A stretch of DNA of 64,000 nucleotides, from the NCBI RefSeq assembly GCF_007845675.1, contig NZ_VOBR01000003.1, positions 1 to 64,000 on the forward strand. Direction: 5' to 3'. The notes beneath the pieces are model-generated. The model saw nothing but the letters and a program-made list of their open reading frames with translations, did no database searches and was not told where the DNA came from. Below, piece by piece: positions 19,026 to 26,995 of the stretch. Both the position numbers and the translations under genes were made by a program. The stretch is from Lentzea tibetensis. GTDB taxonomy: Bacteria > Actinomycetota > Actinomycetes > Mycobacteriales > Pseudonocardiaceae. Within the stretch, counting starts at the first letter, position 1, and every line of letters begins with the position of its first letter.

Positions 19026-19043
19026 ACTGAAAACGGTTTCAGT
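19026..19043. promoter_or_regulatory. LacI-family operator upstream of GH28 gene
   Basis: ACTGAAAACGGTTTCAGT is a near-perfect palindrome with the central CG typical of LacI/CcpA-type repressors. It is 59 bp from the pectinase start, downstream of a TTGACG -35-like box on the same strand. This suggests substrate-induced or catabolite control. No LacI-type gene is in the window. Confidence 0.6.
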
Positions 19044-19088
19044 GCCGACTCTAACCGACCCGTCAACAGGCGGACCTACGCTGCGGGC

Positions 19089-19385
19089 GTGACTGGGGAG
19101 ACGAAGAAGCGCGGCGAGCTGCCGTTCATGGCGATCCTGGGCCTGCTCGGCACGTGGGCGACCGCGCTGCCGGTGGTCTGGCTGATGCCTTACGCGGAGC
19201 AGGACCCGACGGCGGACGAACTCTCGCTCGGATACCTGTGGCTCGTGGTGTACGCGTGCGGGCTGGTGTGCCCGGCGGCGGCATTGGTGGTGGCGCTGGT
19301 CGTGCGGCGGTGGAACTGGGCGGCCGTCTCGGCCGCCGTGCTGGCGCTGTCGGTCTGGTACGGACTGGCCAACGACGTGCTGTGA
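19089..19385 (+). CDS. Small membrane protein, three hydrophobic segments
   Basis: The 98-residue product begins at GTG (MTGETKKRGELPFMAILG) and has hydrophobic stretches at about 13-33, 47-72 and 77-95, separated by an acidic loop (PYAEQDPTADELS). I do not recognise a family. It is divergent from the pectinase gene and ends just before a terminator. Confidence 0.65.
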   Translation: MTGETKKRGELPFMAILGLLGTWATALPVVWLMPYAEQDPTADELSLGYLWLVVYACGLVCPAAALVVALVVRRWNWAAVSAAVLALSVWYGLANDVL

Positions 19386-19401
19386 GAACGAAATGCGGTG
19401 A

Positions 19402-19426
19402 GGCCGCCCCGGTGCACAGGGCGGCC
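19402..19426. terminator. Terminator between converging membrane-protein genes
   Basis: A GC stem GGCCGCCC / GGGCGGCC (19402-19409 with 19419-19426) has a 9-nt loop. It lies between a forward gene ending at 19385 and a reverse gene ending at 19440. Confidence 0.7.
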
Positions 19427-19439
19427 CCACATCACGTCA

Positions 19440-19814
19440 TCAGGCGGCCGCGGGGCCCTGGTAACGGGAGTCGCCGAAGCCCAGCATCGGGTAGCCGACG
19501 AAGGTGAACAGCCAGAGGCCGAGCACACCGAAGCCGGCGCCCTTGCCGAAGGACTTCGCCATGTCGATCGCAACGATCAGCGAGACGAAGATGTTGACGA
19601 TCGGGATGATGAACAGGATCAGCCACCAGCCGGGGCGGCCCGCGACCTTCAGCATCAGGTAGACGTTGTAGATCGGGATGATCGCGCCCCAGCCCGGCTG
19701 ACCGGCCTTGCTGAAGATCTTCCACAGACCCGCGATCACCAGCACGGCGAACGCCAGGCTGATGATGATCGGGAAGACGCCGATCGAGGCGTCAGGTGCA
19801 GTCGTCGTGTCCAC
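19440..19814 (-). CDS. DUF5684-type membrane protein
   Basis: The 124-residue product has helices at about 12-34 (FPIIISLAFAVLVIAGLWKI), 42-58 (WGAIIPIYNVYLML), 62-86 (WWLILFIIPIVNIFVSLIVA) and 92-110. The KAGQPGWGAIIPIYNVYLML and AGRPGWWLILFIIPIVNIF repeats, with their Pro-Gly-Trp motif, are the DUF5684 signature. Function unknown. No partner gene is evident. Confidence 0.8.
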   Translation of the reverse strand: MDTTTAPDASIGVFPIIISLAFAVLVIAGLWKIFSKAGQPGWGAIIPIYNVYLMLKVAGRPGWWLILFIIPIVNIFVSLIVAIDMAKSFGKGAGFGVLGLWLFTFVGYPMLGFGDSRYQGPAAA

Positions 19815-19968
19815 AGTGGGTCCTTCCGAAATTACCCGGTCAGCAGGAACGCGGACGCTGCTCGTCCGCGGTCGGGGTCCCGCTACCAGGCCCGGCGCGG
19901 GACGCTGCCAGTACGGTGGACCCGCCCGTTGAGGAATGCCCGTTTCGTGAGCCTTTCGAGATCAGTTG

Positions 19969-20445
19969 TCAACCTTGCGGGTGACCCAGTTCCTTCAAGG
20001 CCTGGTCAGAGAGCCGCATGACGGTCCACTCATCCATCGGCACAGCGCCCAGCGAGCGATAGAAACCGATCGACGGCTCGTTCCAGTTCAGCACCCACCA
20101 CTGCAGCCGCGTGTAGCCCCGGCGCACGCATTCGGCGGCCAGTTCGGCGAGCAGCGCCTTGCCCAGCCCGTCGCCGCGCTGGTCCGGATGGACGTACAGG
20201 TCCTCCAGGTAGATGCCGTGGACCCCGCCCCAGGTCGAGAAGTTGAGGAACCACAACGCCATGCCCACGACCCGGCCGTCCACTTCGGCCACGTGCCCGA
20301 AGAGCGCCGGGTGCTCGCAGAACAGCGCCTCTCGCAGTTGCGCTTCGGTGAGGTGGCACTCGTCGAGCGCCTTCTCGTACTCGGCGAGGTCGTAGACGAG
20401 CTGCACGACCGCCTCGACGTCGCTCTCCCGGATACGCCTGATCAT
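19969..20445 (-). CDS. GNAT-family N-acetyltransferase
   Basis: The 158-residue product has motif A (LYVHPDQRGDGLGKALLAEL) with the acetyl-CoA pyrophosphate loop QRGDGLG, motif B (RLQWWVLNWNEPSIGFYRSL) and an IYLEDLYV strand. It resembles the diamine (spermidine/thialysine) acetyltransferase branch (RxxDxxxVVQLVYDLAEYEK opening, FEDLYV-like strand). The substrate is inferred only. Its ATG overlaps the stop of the phosphatase gene by one base (TGATG), so they form one operon. Confidence 0.87.
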   Translation of the reverse strand: MIRRIRESDVEAVVQLVYDLAEYEKALDECHLTEAQLREALFCEHPALFGHVAEVDGRVVGMALWFLNFSTWGGVHGIYLEDLYVHPDQRGDGLGKALLAELAAECVRRGYTRLQWWVLNWNEPSIGFYRSLGAVPMDEWTVMRLSDQALKELGHPQG

Positions 20446-21041
20446 CACACCTCCCACGCGGGCACGTTGAGCCTGCGCACCTGCGGATCGCCGCGTTCGT
20501 CACCCAGCACGCAGATGCCTGCCGGGTCGAGTCCGAAGTGGACCCCGTTCTCCGGTGAGAGCTCGAGCCACGCCGCGATCAGCACGCGGCTGAAGTGACC
20601 GTGCCCCACCAGCACGACGTCACCACCCTCCAACGCCTTCCTGGCCCGGCCGAGCGTCGCGCGCGCCCGTTCGGCGACCTGCGCGGCCGTCTCGCCGTTC
20701 GGCACCGGGTGGCTCCACACCGTCCAACCGGGAACGGTCTCCCTGATCTCCGGCGTGGTGATGCCCTCGTAGTCGCCGTAGTCCCACTCCGACAACAGCT
20801 CGCTGGTCTCGGTGATCTCGAGCCCGGCGAGCTCGGCGGTCCTTTTCGCCCGCGTCCGAGGGCTGGTCATGACCAGCACGGGCGGCACGTCGGTGGCGCG
20901 CAGCCTGGCGAGCACGGCGCCCGCTCTCCGCGCCTGCTGCTCACCCTCTTCCGTCAGCGGGATGTCGGTCCGGCCCGTGTGCCTGCCGCTTTCCGACCAC
21001 TCGGTCTGGCCGTGTCGCAGCAGGTAGAGGTGAGTGCTCAC
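20445..21041 (-). CDS. Histidine phosphatase family protein (GpmB-like)
   Basis: The 198-residue branch-1 phosphatase has the catalytic LLRHGQTEWSESGRHTGRTD motif (phospho-accepting His in RHG), TSPRTRAKRTAELAG, SEWDYGDYEG and the second catalytic His in VVLVGHGHFSRVLIAAWL. Family members range from phosphoglycerate mutases to broad phosphatases. The WDYGDYEG signature fits the acid-phosphatase/alpha-ribazole-phosphatase-like group. It is the first gene of a two-gene unit with the acetyltransferase. Confidence 0.9.
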   Translation of the reverse strand: MSTHLYLLRHGQTEWSESGRHTGRTDIPLTEEGEQQARRAGAVLARLRATDVPPVLVMTSPRTRAKRTAELAGLEITETSELLSEWDYGDYEGITTPEIRETVPGWTVWSHPVPNGETAAQVAERARATLGRARKALEGGDVVLVGHGHFSRVLIAAWLELSPENGVHFGLDPAGICVLGDERGDPQVRRLNVPAWEV

Positions 21042-21108
21042 GTTCTGAGTCTAGGAAGTTGCCGCGTTCACGTTTGGGCGCCACCTGATCGGAGGTATAC
21101 CGCCGGTT

Positions 21109-21285
21109 ATGACCGCCGATCACCCCGATCACGGAGCGCCCGACGAGGTGGACGCCCGTGAGATCCGCGAAGCCTTCGGAGTGCGCATCGCCCGCATCCG
21201 CGCTGAGCTGACCTCGACCTGGAACAAGTTGCGCCAGGTCGAGGGTGAGCACGGTGACGAGGACAAGAGCGAGAGATCCGCCTGA
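21109..21285 (+). CDS. Small charged helical protein (58 aa)
   Basis: The 58-residue product has an acidic N-terminus (MTADHPDHGAPDEVDAREIR) and a long amphipathic helix (EAFGVRIARIRAELTSTWNK, then LRQVEGEHGDED). Third positions are strongly G/C-rich. GGAGG lies upstream with a rather long spacer. It is divergent from the phosphatase gene and followed by a strong terminator. No family recognised. Confidence 0.55.
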   Translation: MTADHPDHGAPDEVDAREIREAFGVRIARIRAELTSTWNKLRQVEGEHGDEDKSERSA

Positions 21286-21332
21286 CACCTGACTTGGGGG
21301 TACCCACCTGCTCTGTCGGGAACCACCCGGCA

Positions 21333-21370
21333 CGAAACGGCGCCGACCCGCGTGGGTCGGCGCCGTTTCG
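21333..21370. terminator. Repeated-type terminator, copy 1
   Basis: A perfect 17-bp stem (21333-21349 with 21354-21370) has a GCGT loop. The core CGGCGCCGACCC-GCGT-GGG recurs after two other genes at 22262 and 22839. Confidence 0.88.
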
Positions 21371-21430
21371 CTGTGCTGGGGCTGACGTGTTTCGTGCTTT
21401 CGTGTGCGGTTTGGGGTTCGTGGGGCGGGG

Positions 21431-21545
21431 AGGTCCTCGCTGATCACCAGAGGTCGCCACATCGAAAATGCCTTGTCAAGGCAGCTTTTCCGCCTTGACA
21501 AGGCATTTTCGATGTGGCAAGGCTTCGCCTGATCAGTGAGCCCCT
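21431..21545. repeat. Long hairpin cassette, copy 2
   Basis: A perfect 27-bp stem (21456-21482 with 21492-21518) surrounds a 9-nt loop, AGCTTTTCC, the exact reverse complement of the loop of copy 1 (positions 54-62). The outer left arm is identical to copy 1 (21431-21446); the outer right arm is degraded. Three stem pairs differ from copy 1, all compensated. Confidence 0.9.
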
Positions 21546-21744
21546 CCCCACCCCCTGCCCTCCGGGAAAGTTTGCTCGGGATCGTTCGGCCGCCGGTTTG
21601 TGCTCGGGGGCCGCGCCCGTTGGGCAGTGCGGGGGTTGGGAGTGTGGCGGGCGCTCCTTTCTTTTGGTGCCTGCCGGTTTCGGCGGTGCTCGCTTGGTAC
21701 CTGCCGGTTGGGCGGTGCTCCCTGGGTACGTGCCGGTTTCGCCG
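21546..21744. repeat. Conserved flank and 30-bp tandem repeats, copy 2
   Basis: The sequence matches 117-264 with few changes. It then has two and a half tandem units (21665-21694, 21695-21723, 21724-21744). The repeat ends about 85 bp before a secreted-protein gene. The rest of the 21286-21829 gap holds only a terminator, the hairpin and this repeat. Confidence 0.85.
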
Positions 21745-21829
21745 TTGGGCCGCGTCCGTTTCTCATGGCCATTCGGTCTGGAATCGCAGGCGTACAGTTT
21801 GGTCGCGTCCAAACGAAACGGAGAAGGTC

Positions 21830-22252
21830 ATGCGCCGAAGAATCGCCGCCACCACGTCCGTCGGATGTCTCGTGGCCTCATTGATGATCCTGTCGCCTCC
21901 CGCTGCTTCCGCCGCCGTGCTCGGCTCGGCGACCTTCCTCAGCGGGGTCACGGGCGAGCTCGCCTTCACCCATCTGCCGCTGCTCCCGGACAAGATCACG
22001 GGCGTGTTCAACACCGGCTTCAACAACCCCGACACCAGTCTGTACACGTTCGAGATCGTCGACCCGAGCACCAACGCGGTTCGGGCTGATCTGACGCCGT
22101 TCATCGAGCCGAACTACTCGATCAACGTTCCGGGCACGTCCGGTTTCCAGGCCGACTTCGACGGGTTCACCCTCGAAGAGGTCATGCACGACTACGTCAT
22201 CGTCAAGATGGGCGGCGCGGTGATCGGCGCTGCGGAGATCAAGGGCGTCTGA
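21830..22252 (+). CDS. Secreted protein of unknown function (140 aa)
   Basis: An N-terminal signal peptide (RRRIAATTSVGCLVASLMIL, cleavage near ASAAV, about residue 28) precedes a roughly 110-residue beta-rich, acidic mature domain without cysteines (LLPDKITGVFNTGFNNPDTS; FIEPNYSINVPGTSGF). The ATG at 21830 follows GGAGAAGG. No family recognised. A repeated-type terminator follows. Confidence 0.75.
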   Translation: MRRRIAATTSVGCLVASLMILSPPAASAAVLGSATFLSGVTGELAFTHLPLLPDKITGVFNTGFNNPDTSLYTFEIVDPSTNAVRADLTPFIEPNYSINVPGTSGFQADFDGFTLEEVMHDYVIVKMGGAVIGAAEIKGV

Positions 22253-22261
22253 CACGAAAAA

Positions 22262-22290
22262 CGGCGCCGACCCGCGTGGGGTCGGCGCCG
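22262..22290. terminator. Repeated-type terminator, copy 2
   Basis: The stem CGGCGCCGACCC / GGTCGGCGCCG around GCGT has the same core as at 21333 and 22839. It lies between the convergent ends of two secreted-protein genes. Confidence 0.85.
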
Positions 22291-22313
22291 ATTCGTTGGA
22301 CCGCTGGGGTCGA

Positions 22314-22748
22314 CTACTGCACGTTGACGCACTTGCCGTTGCGCCGCACGTTGCCGCTCGACTGCCGCCAGATGACCACCGGGTAGGCGACACAGCCACG
22401 ACCGATCCACGAGGACCGAAGCTGCGTTCCGGTGTTCTCCCCGTTGGACAGAACGCCGTTCCACACCGCCACGGGCGGGTTCGGGTTGCCCACGTAGTCG
22501 TTGGCCAGGGTGAGCGCCCTCGGTGAAGGGCTGTGGTGGAAGTACGCCGTGCCGATCGTGCCCTGGCCGCCGATGTTGCCGCGAACGTCCATGCACACGT
22601 CGCCCGCGTACCGGCCCGATGGGTCGTTGATCGGCGTACAGGCCTGCCAGTAACCCTCCTCGGTGCTCGTACCCGCAGATGCCGCGGGCACCAGTGAGAC
22701 GAAGGCTGCGGACACCAGAGCCAAAACCGCGATTGCGCGACCGCGCAT
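22314..22748 (-). CDS. Small secreted Cys-containing protein (144 aa)
   Basis: The product has a signal peptide (RGRAIAVLALVSAAFVSLVP, cleavage after ASA at about residue 25) and a mature domain of about 119 residues with four cysteines (ACTPIND, DVCMDV, RGCVAYP, KCVNVQ), probably two disulfides. It is Gly/Asn-rich and predicted beta. I recognise no family. Its start is about 90 bp from the original sodN terminator at the element's left boundary. Confidence 0.72.
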   Translation of the reverse strand: MRGRAIAVLALVSAAFVSLVPAASAGTSTEEGYWQACTPINDPSGRYAGDVCMDVRGNIGGQGTIGTAYFHHSPSPRALTLANDYVGNPNPPVAVWNGVLSNGENTGTQLRSSWIGRGCVAYPVVIWRQSSGNVRRNGKCVNVQ

Positions 22749-22838
22749 GATTTCCCCCTTGTTCGTTGTTCACCTGCCACATCAAGATCCAGGAGAAACC
22801 GGCACGGCACCAGCTATTCGTTCATGCCCAAAAGGACA

Positions 22839-22879
22839 CGAAAAACGGCGCCGACCCGCGTGGGGTCGGCGCCGTTTCG
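22839..22879 (-). terminator. Repeated-type terminator, copy 3: original sodN terminator
   Basis: It has the same core hairpin as at 21333 and 22262. Read on the minus strand it is followed by TTTTTCG and CCTTTT and lies 10 bp beyond the remnant sodN stop codon at 22889. Before the element inserted it would have ended sodN transcription. Confidence 0.75.
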
Positions 22880-22888
22880 CGGCAAGGC

Positions 22889-22927
22889 TCAGCCCTGCTT
22901 GGTCTCCCAGAAAATCTTGTCGATTTG
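22889..22927. repeat. attL: left copy of the sodN 3'-end attachment sequence
   Basis: These 39 bp encode QIDKIFWETKQG-stop on the minus strand, exactly the SodN C-terminus, and match 37111-37149 except for three synonymous third-base changes. The uninterrupted identical core is 22902-22924 (23 bp). Bases 22889-22901 should be original chromosome. Bases from 22925 on should belong to the element. Confidence 0.92.
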
Positions 22928-22954
22928 TCCACAAGTGGCTTCTGACCTGGCCTT

Positions 22955-24205
22955 TCAGGCCGTTGGATCTTCATGGGCCGTCTCTGGGCCGTTGCGCCGC
23001 GAGTAGAGGCCGTCGATAACGCCTCTCGTGCGGCTGTCGCTACTGGGCATCAGGTGGGTGTAGGTCCCGAGCGTGAACGCCGGATCCGCGTGACCCAGCC
23101 ACTCAGCAACCGCCTTGATCGACTCGCCCTGATCGAGCAGCACCGAGGCGAAGAAGTGCCGTAGATCGTGCATGCCGTTCTCGTACCGGCCGCACGGCAC
23201 GCCAGCCGCCTTAAGCGCCTTCTTCCAGTAGTTCCGGTCGAAGTCGTTCGCGCGGACGGCGAGGCCGCGAACGGAGGTGACGATCAGGCTCGCGGTCACG
23301 AGCTTGCCGCCCGGCTTTCCCCACGGCAGCGTGACCTTCACCGGCGGGAACAGCTCCATGTGGTCCTTGATCGCAGCGAGCACGTGGTCACCAAGCGGTA
23401 CGTCGCGCTCCTTCTCGTACTTCGGCAGTGCGAACACAAGCTGATTCCGGACAGTCTTGATCTGGCGACACACGGTCACCTTGCCGCGATCAGGGGCCAG
23501 GTCCTCCACGCCCAGTCCAAGGCACTCGCCCTGCCGCAGCCCGAGCCCCGCACCCAGGTCGGTGAGCACCTGGAACCGGTCAGGCAGGTGACTCCGTACC
23601 GACCAAATACGCGCCTCAGGCCAGGGGATGATCTTCTTTTTGGTCGGCTTTGGCTTCTTGACTGACTTGCCCTCGCACGGGTTCTTGTCGATCAGGCCGT
23701 CGTCGACTGCCGCGTTGAGTGCGGCCAGCAGATTCATGAACAGCGTGTGGCGATACTGGTCGGACAGATCCGCCTTGCGGAGCTTGCTGTCCCACGAGCG
23801 CAGATGAGACGCCTTGATCTCTGGTATCTCTTCCTGACCGAGGTGCGGGAAGATGTGCTTGCGGAACCGCATTTCCATGATCTCGCGGGACGCCTCGTCG
23901 ACATCGAGATCTTCGAGGTACGTCTTCCCGAATGGCTCCAGGAAGACCACGGCGCGTGCCTTCGCGGCCTTCGGGGGCACGTAGATACCAAGGGTGATCT
24001 TGGCTTCAGTTGTGTCGACCCAGTTCTGGGCAGCCTTGTCCTGCCCGTCTGCGAAGCTCTCAGAGATCTCACCGCCATCCGGTCCGATTACCCGAGCGCG
24101 GTAACGCTTCCCGACGCCGTTGCGGGCTGTCGGTTCGAGCAGGTGCTTGCCGGGCTTGCTCGGGTCCGGCACCTTGCGAAACCATCGGTCCTGGACGTGC
24201 CCCAT
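22955..24205 (-). CDS. int: Tyrosine recombinase (site-specific integrase)
   Basis: The 416-residue product has an N-terminal arm-binding region, a core-binding SAM-like domain (about 90-190) and a catalytic domain with Arg224 (LGLRQGE), the His346-x-x-Arg349 box (HDLRH), His372 (LGHAD) and nucleophile Tyr382 (LGTYTHLM). The ATG at 24205 overlaps the xis stop in ATGA. It lies 31 bp from attL, as expected for an integrase acting on its own site. The last codons cover an arm-type repeat at 22974-22991. Confidence 0.96.
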   Translation of the reverse strand: MGHVQDRWFRKVPDPSKPGKHLLEPTARNGVGKRYRARVIGPDGGEISESFADGQDKAAQNWVDTTEAKITLGIYVPPKAAKARAVVFLEPFGKTYLEDLDVDEASREIMEMRFRKHIFPHLGQEEIPEIKASHLRSWDSKLRKADLSDQYRHTLFMNLLAALNAAVDDGLIDKNPCEGKSVKKPKPTKKKIIPWPEARIWSVRSHLPDRFQVLTDLGAGLGLRQGECLGLGVEDLAPDRGKVTVCRQIKTVRNQLVFALPKYEKERDVPLGDHVLAAIKDHMELFPPVKVTLPWGKPGGKLVTASLIVTSVRGLAVRANDFDRNYWKKALKAAGVPCGRYENGMHDLRHFFASVLLDQGESIKAVAEWLGHADPAFTLGTYTHLMPSSDSRTRGVIDGLYSRRNGPETAHEDPTA

Positions 24206-24387
24206 CAGGCCACCTCCGCAGGTTGCGCAGCGAACCAGTCCTTGACCACCTGCGGGTCCCAACGGACGTGCTTGCCGACACGGCGTCCCACCGGTCCGTA
24301 CTTTTTGGTCCGCCAGGTGTAAATCGTCGCGACCGCGACGCCGAGGTACGCGGCAACTTGGTCGATGTTCCAAAGCGACTCGTTCAT
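24205..24387 (-). CDS. xis: Excisionase, winged-helix MerR/AlpA type
   Basis: The 60-residue product is one helix-turn-helix (WNIDQVAAYLGVAVATIYTW), with a basic wing (RRVGKHVRWDPQVVKDWFA). Small proteins of this kind direct AICE integrases toward excision. It overlaps both repSA (4 bp) and int (ATGA), forming a rep-xis-int unit. Confidence 0.92.
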   Translation of the reverse strand: MNESLWNIDQVAAYLGVAVATIYTWRTKKYGPVGRRVGKHVRWDPQVVKDWFAAQPAEVA

Positions 24388-25742
24388 GCCGCTACCTCCT
24401 GTTCGTACCTGCGTCGTCGTTGTTCCTTGTGTCCTTCTGCGATGGCGAGGGCCAGTTCGCGTTCTGCGTCAGTGCTGTAGCCGGAGCCGGTGTAGGCCCA
24501 GTCGTTGACGACCGTGACGGCGTCGGGGGCGTAGCCGAGGCGATCGAGGACTTCGAGCGTGCGGAACGCGCGCCGTTCCTCGCGGATCGCTTTGAACGTG
24601 GTGCTGTAGTACTTGCTCTTGCTGAGGAAGTGGCCACGGAAGCCGAGCATGTGCGCCCACTTCCGTAGGTTCAGCGACTCGTACTCGTCGCGGCCGCCGA
24701 GGTCCCACGCGGTTTGGATCATGCGTCGGTGATGGTCGGAGACCTTCAGGTGATCGAGGTGGAGCTGGGAGAGGATGCGACGGTCGGCCGCTTCGCTCTT
24801 GCCGGTGCCCTTGGTGGCGTACTTGGCCACGTAGCCCGCCAGGCGCGCCTCACTAATCTCGCCGTCCTCTTCGACCTCGTGCGCGTTGCTGGGCCGGATC
24901 GAGCGGCAGTCGATCTGGTCGCCCCAGCGCAGCACCAGCGGCGTGCCGTCCGGCCGGACGACCTCCAGGTGTACCGAGCGTGCCGCTGCGTGAATCGCTG
25001 ACTCGAGGAGCTCGGCGGTGACCCAGTGGGGTGTGGGATCAGTCGGCCCGTCGGGTCCGTCGACGCGCATGACGCCGTGGAAGTGCACGAGGCCGCGCCG
25101 CTGGTACTCGGCGACCTTGGCGTAGGACAGGCGGGCGTGGTCGGTGAAGGCCCGCACCGGCAGCCGGGCCGCCTTCATCAGCTCGCGCTTGAGGTTGGTG
25201 ATGAACCGGTGCCACAGCTCGCCCGCGTTGGCCTGCCAGAGGATCGCGCCGACGTAGTCGTAGGTGCCGGGGTCGACCGGGGTGCCGATGCGCGGGTCGT
25301 CCGGGTGGTGCCAGGCGCCGCAGGAACACGGGATGGTCTTACCGCGGCTGCTTTGGCGGGCGCTGTGGACCTTGCCGAACGAGGGTGCGGTGACCGTGGT
25401 GAAGGTCCGGGGCTTCTCGGTGACCGTCTCGGGGATGCCCTTGGCGCCGCCTGCGAGACCGGCGTGCATCAGGTGGTAGGCATCGGCCGCGTAGCGGTCG
25501 GAGCAGGCCGGGCAGACGCTCTGACGGCGGTTACCGCAGGGGACGAGGATGTCGCCGCCGTGGTGCTCCAGGACGACGCCGGAGGGACTGTGGAGCTGCC
25601 AGGCGCCGAACATGTGGATGGGCTGGGCACAGCCGCCGATCGCTGCCACGCGGTCGCGCCAGTCGCGGTAGTCGACCGAGCGCAGCTTGCGGACGATGCG
25701 GTCTTCGAGCGTGCCGGGCTGGTAGTAGTCGGCTCGCGCCAC
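24384..25742 (-). CDS. repSA: RepSA-type replication initiator
   Basis: The 452-residue rolling-circle initiator is of the pSAM2 family. A Cys-rich stretch (VCPACSDRYAADAYHLMHAG) precedes the initiator domain with the metal-binding HFHGVMRV (HUH-like) motif after YQRRGLV. Candidate catalytic tyrosines follow in GYVAKYATKGTGKSE. AICE initiators allow a transient circular form to replicate before transfer. The operator-like palindrome at 25852 is 110 bp upstream. It is first in the rep-xis-int operon. Confidence 0.92.
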   Translation of the reverse strand: MARADYYQPGTLEDRIVRKLRSVDYRDWRDRVAAIGGCAQPIHMFGAWQLHSPSGVVLEHHGGDILVPCGNRRQSVCPACSDRYAADAYHLMHAGLAGGAKGIPETVTEKPRTFTTVTAPSFGKVHSARQSSRGKTIPCSCGAWHHPDDPRIGTPVDPGTYDYVGAILWQANAGELWHRFITNLKRELMKAARLPVRAFTDHARLSYAKVAEYQRRGLVHFHGVMRVDGPDGPTDPTPHWVTAELLESAIHAAARSVHLEVVRPDGTPLVLRWGDQIDCRSIRPSNAHEVEEDGEISEARLAGYVAKYATKGTGKSEAADRRILSQLHLDHLKVSDHHRRMIQTAWDLGGRDEYESLNLRKWAHMLGFRGHFLSKSKYYSTTFKAIREERRAFRTLEVLDRLGYAPDAVTVVNDWAYTGSGYSTDAERELALAIAEGHKEQRRRRYEQEVAA

Positions 25743-25851
25743 GGGCGTACCTCCTTTCCTTGCGGGACAACGAGGAGCGGGGCGCGGCTCAGGGGAGTGG
25801 CCACGCCCCGCTCATGTGGGGCGGCAGGTGCCGCCCGGAGTCAGGGAGGTG

Positions 25852-25869
25852 TTGACGCTTAAGCGTCAA
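25852..25869. promoter_or_regulatory. Element operator, copy 1 (upstream of repSA)
   Basis: TTGACGCTTAAGCGTCAA is a perfect 18-bp palindrome, the same family as at 30338 and 34765. It lies between the DUF2637 gene end and repSA, so it probably regulates the rep-xis-int unit. Confidence 0.8.
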
Positions 25870-25875
25870 AGCGAG

Positions 25876-26724
25876 TCAGGTGAGTGCGTGCCCGTTGCGC
25901 GTGTACAGGTCGGTGACGATCTGGGTGGCGATCTCGGGGGAGACCCGCACGACTGCGCGGACGTCGTCGGCGGTCAGTTCGCGGCCGTCGCGGGCGGCGT
26001 CGGCGGCCTTGGCGCGGATCTGTTCGAGCACCGGTTCGGGCAGCCGCACGCCGGTGGCCAGTGCCGCCGTTGTCGTCGCGGAGGTACGCGGGGCCGAGGG
26101 AGTCGGGGGTGCGGGTTCGGCCGGCTGTTTCTGGGCGACCTGGTTGGCGTCGCGGTAGGCGCGGGTGACTGCTTCGTTGAACTTCTGATGGATCACCGGC
26201 ATGACTTCCGCGACGCCGAACACGACCACTGGGACGATGAGGTGGATGGCGAGGTTGCCGCCGTCGAACCGTTCGCGTCCGCTCAGCCATGGTGCGAGCG
26301 CGGGCCACACGTTCATCACGAGCGTGGAGGTCAGCAGGATCTTCTTAAGGCGGCGCACCCACCGGTCGGTGATCGCGATACCGCGCGAGAGGATCTCCGC
26401 TTCGAACATCAGCAGCATGATGAGGATTCCGGCGAGCATCGGTTCGGCCAACCACGCCGCCCACCACAGCGGGTCGGTGACGGCGCGGTGTCCGGCCAGG
26501 AACTCCTGAACCCCGGCGGTGGTGAAGCCGAGGCCCAGGGCGAGGAAGAACCACATGCCGCGCGTGATCACGCGGCGTTGGGACTCGATCCGCACCGCCA
26601 GCATGTCCGGGTCGTCGACCAGGCCGCGCAGGTGGGCGGATTCGGCCTTCTTACGGCGCAGGTCTACGACTCGTTTCGTGACCCCAGCCTCTTCGTTGAT
26701 CTCATCGGAGTCGTGTCCCTGCAT
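25876..26724 (-). CDS. DUF2637-type membrane protein (Spd-like transfer protein)
   Basis: The 282-residue product starts at the ATG at 26724. Four hydrophobic segments lie between about 55 and 180 (WFFLALGLGFTTAGVQEFL, WWAAWLAEPMLAGILIMLLM, ILLTSTLVMNVWPALAPWL, LAIHLIVPVVVFGVAEVMPV), the DUF2637 pattern of Streptomyces mobile elements. The cytosolic C-terminus is Pro/Ala-rich and then helical. Such proteins are linked to plasmid spread in the mycelium. The inference is from family and place. Confidence 0.8.
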   Translation of the reverse strand: MQGHDSDEINEEAGVTKRVVDLRRKKAESAHLRGLVDDPDMLAVRIESQRRVITRGMWFFLALGLGFTTAGVQEFLAGHRAVTDPLWWAAWLAEPMLAGILIMLLMFEAEILSRGIAITDRWVRRLKKILLTSTLVMNVWPALAPWLSGRERFDGGNLAIHLIVPVVVFGVAEVMPVIHQKFNEAVTRAYRDANQVAQKQPAEPAPPTPSAPRTSATTTAALATGVRLPEPVLEQIRAKAADAARDGRELTADDVRAVVRVSPEIATQIVTDLYTRNGHALT

Positions 26725-26759
26725 GGGGTTCTCAGCTCCTTTCGTGGGTCCGGAGCGAG

Positions 26760-26966
26760 TCAGTCGCGTAGCTGACCCGCACGGGTGCGGTGGAAGTCGG
26801 CCAGGTCCTCGTGTGCGCGGACGAGCCGGTCGCAGACATCGGCGATCTCGGCCTTCTGCTCCGGGGTCCGCGTATTCGATCCGTACCGGTAGACGAGGGT
26901 CAGGTACTCCTCGGTGAGGCGGTCTGCGATCTCCCACGTGGACAGGTCAGAGTCGTTTTCCCACAT
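26760..26966 (-). CDS. Small acidic helical protein of the AICE (68 aa)
   Basis: The ATG at 26966 follows GAGGAG at 8 nt. The product is helical and charged (WEIADRLTEEYLTLVYRYGS; EIADVCDRLVRAHEDLADFH). It is similar in style to the 71-aa neighbour, and both may derive from one ancestor. Function unknown; it lies in the transfer operon. Confidence 0.65.
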   Translation of the reverse strand: MWENDSDLSTWEIADRLTEEYLTLVYRYGSNTRTPEQKAEIADVCDRLVRAHEDLADFHRTRAGQLRD

Positions 26967-26995
26967 CGGGTTCAGCTCCTCTTGAGGCACCGGGC

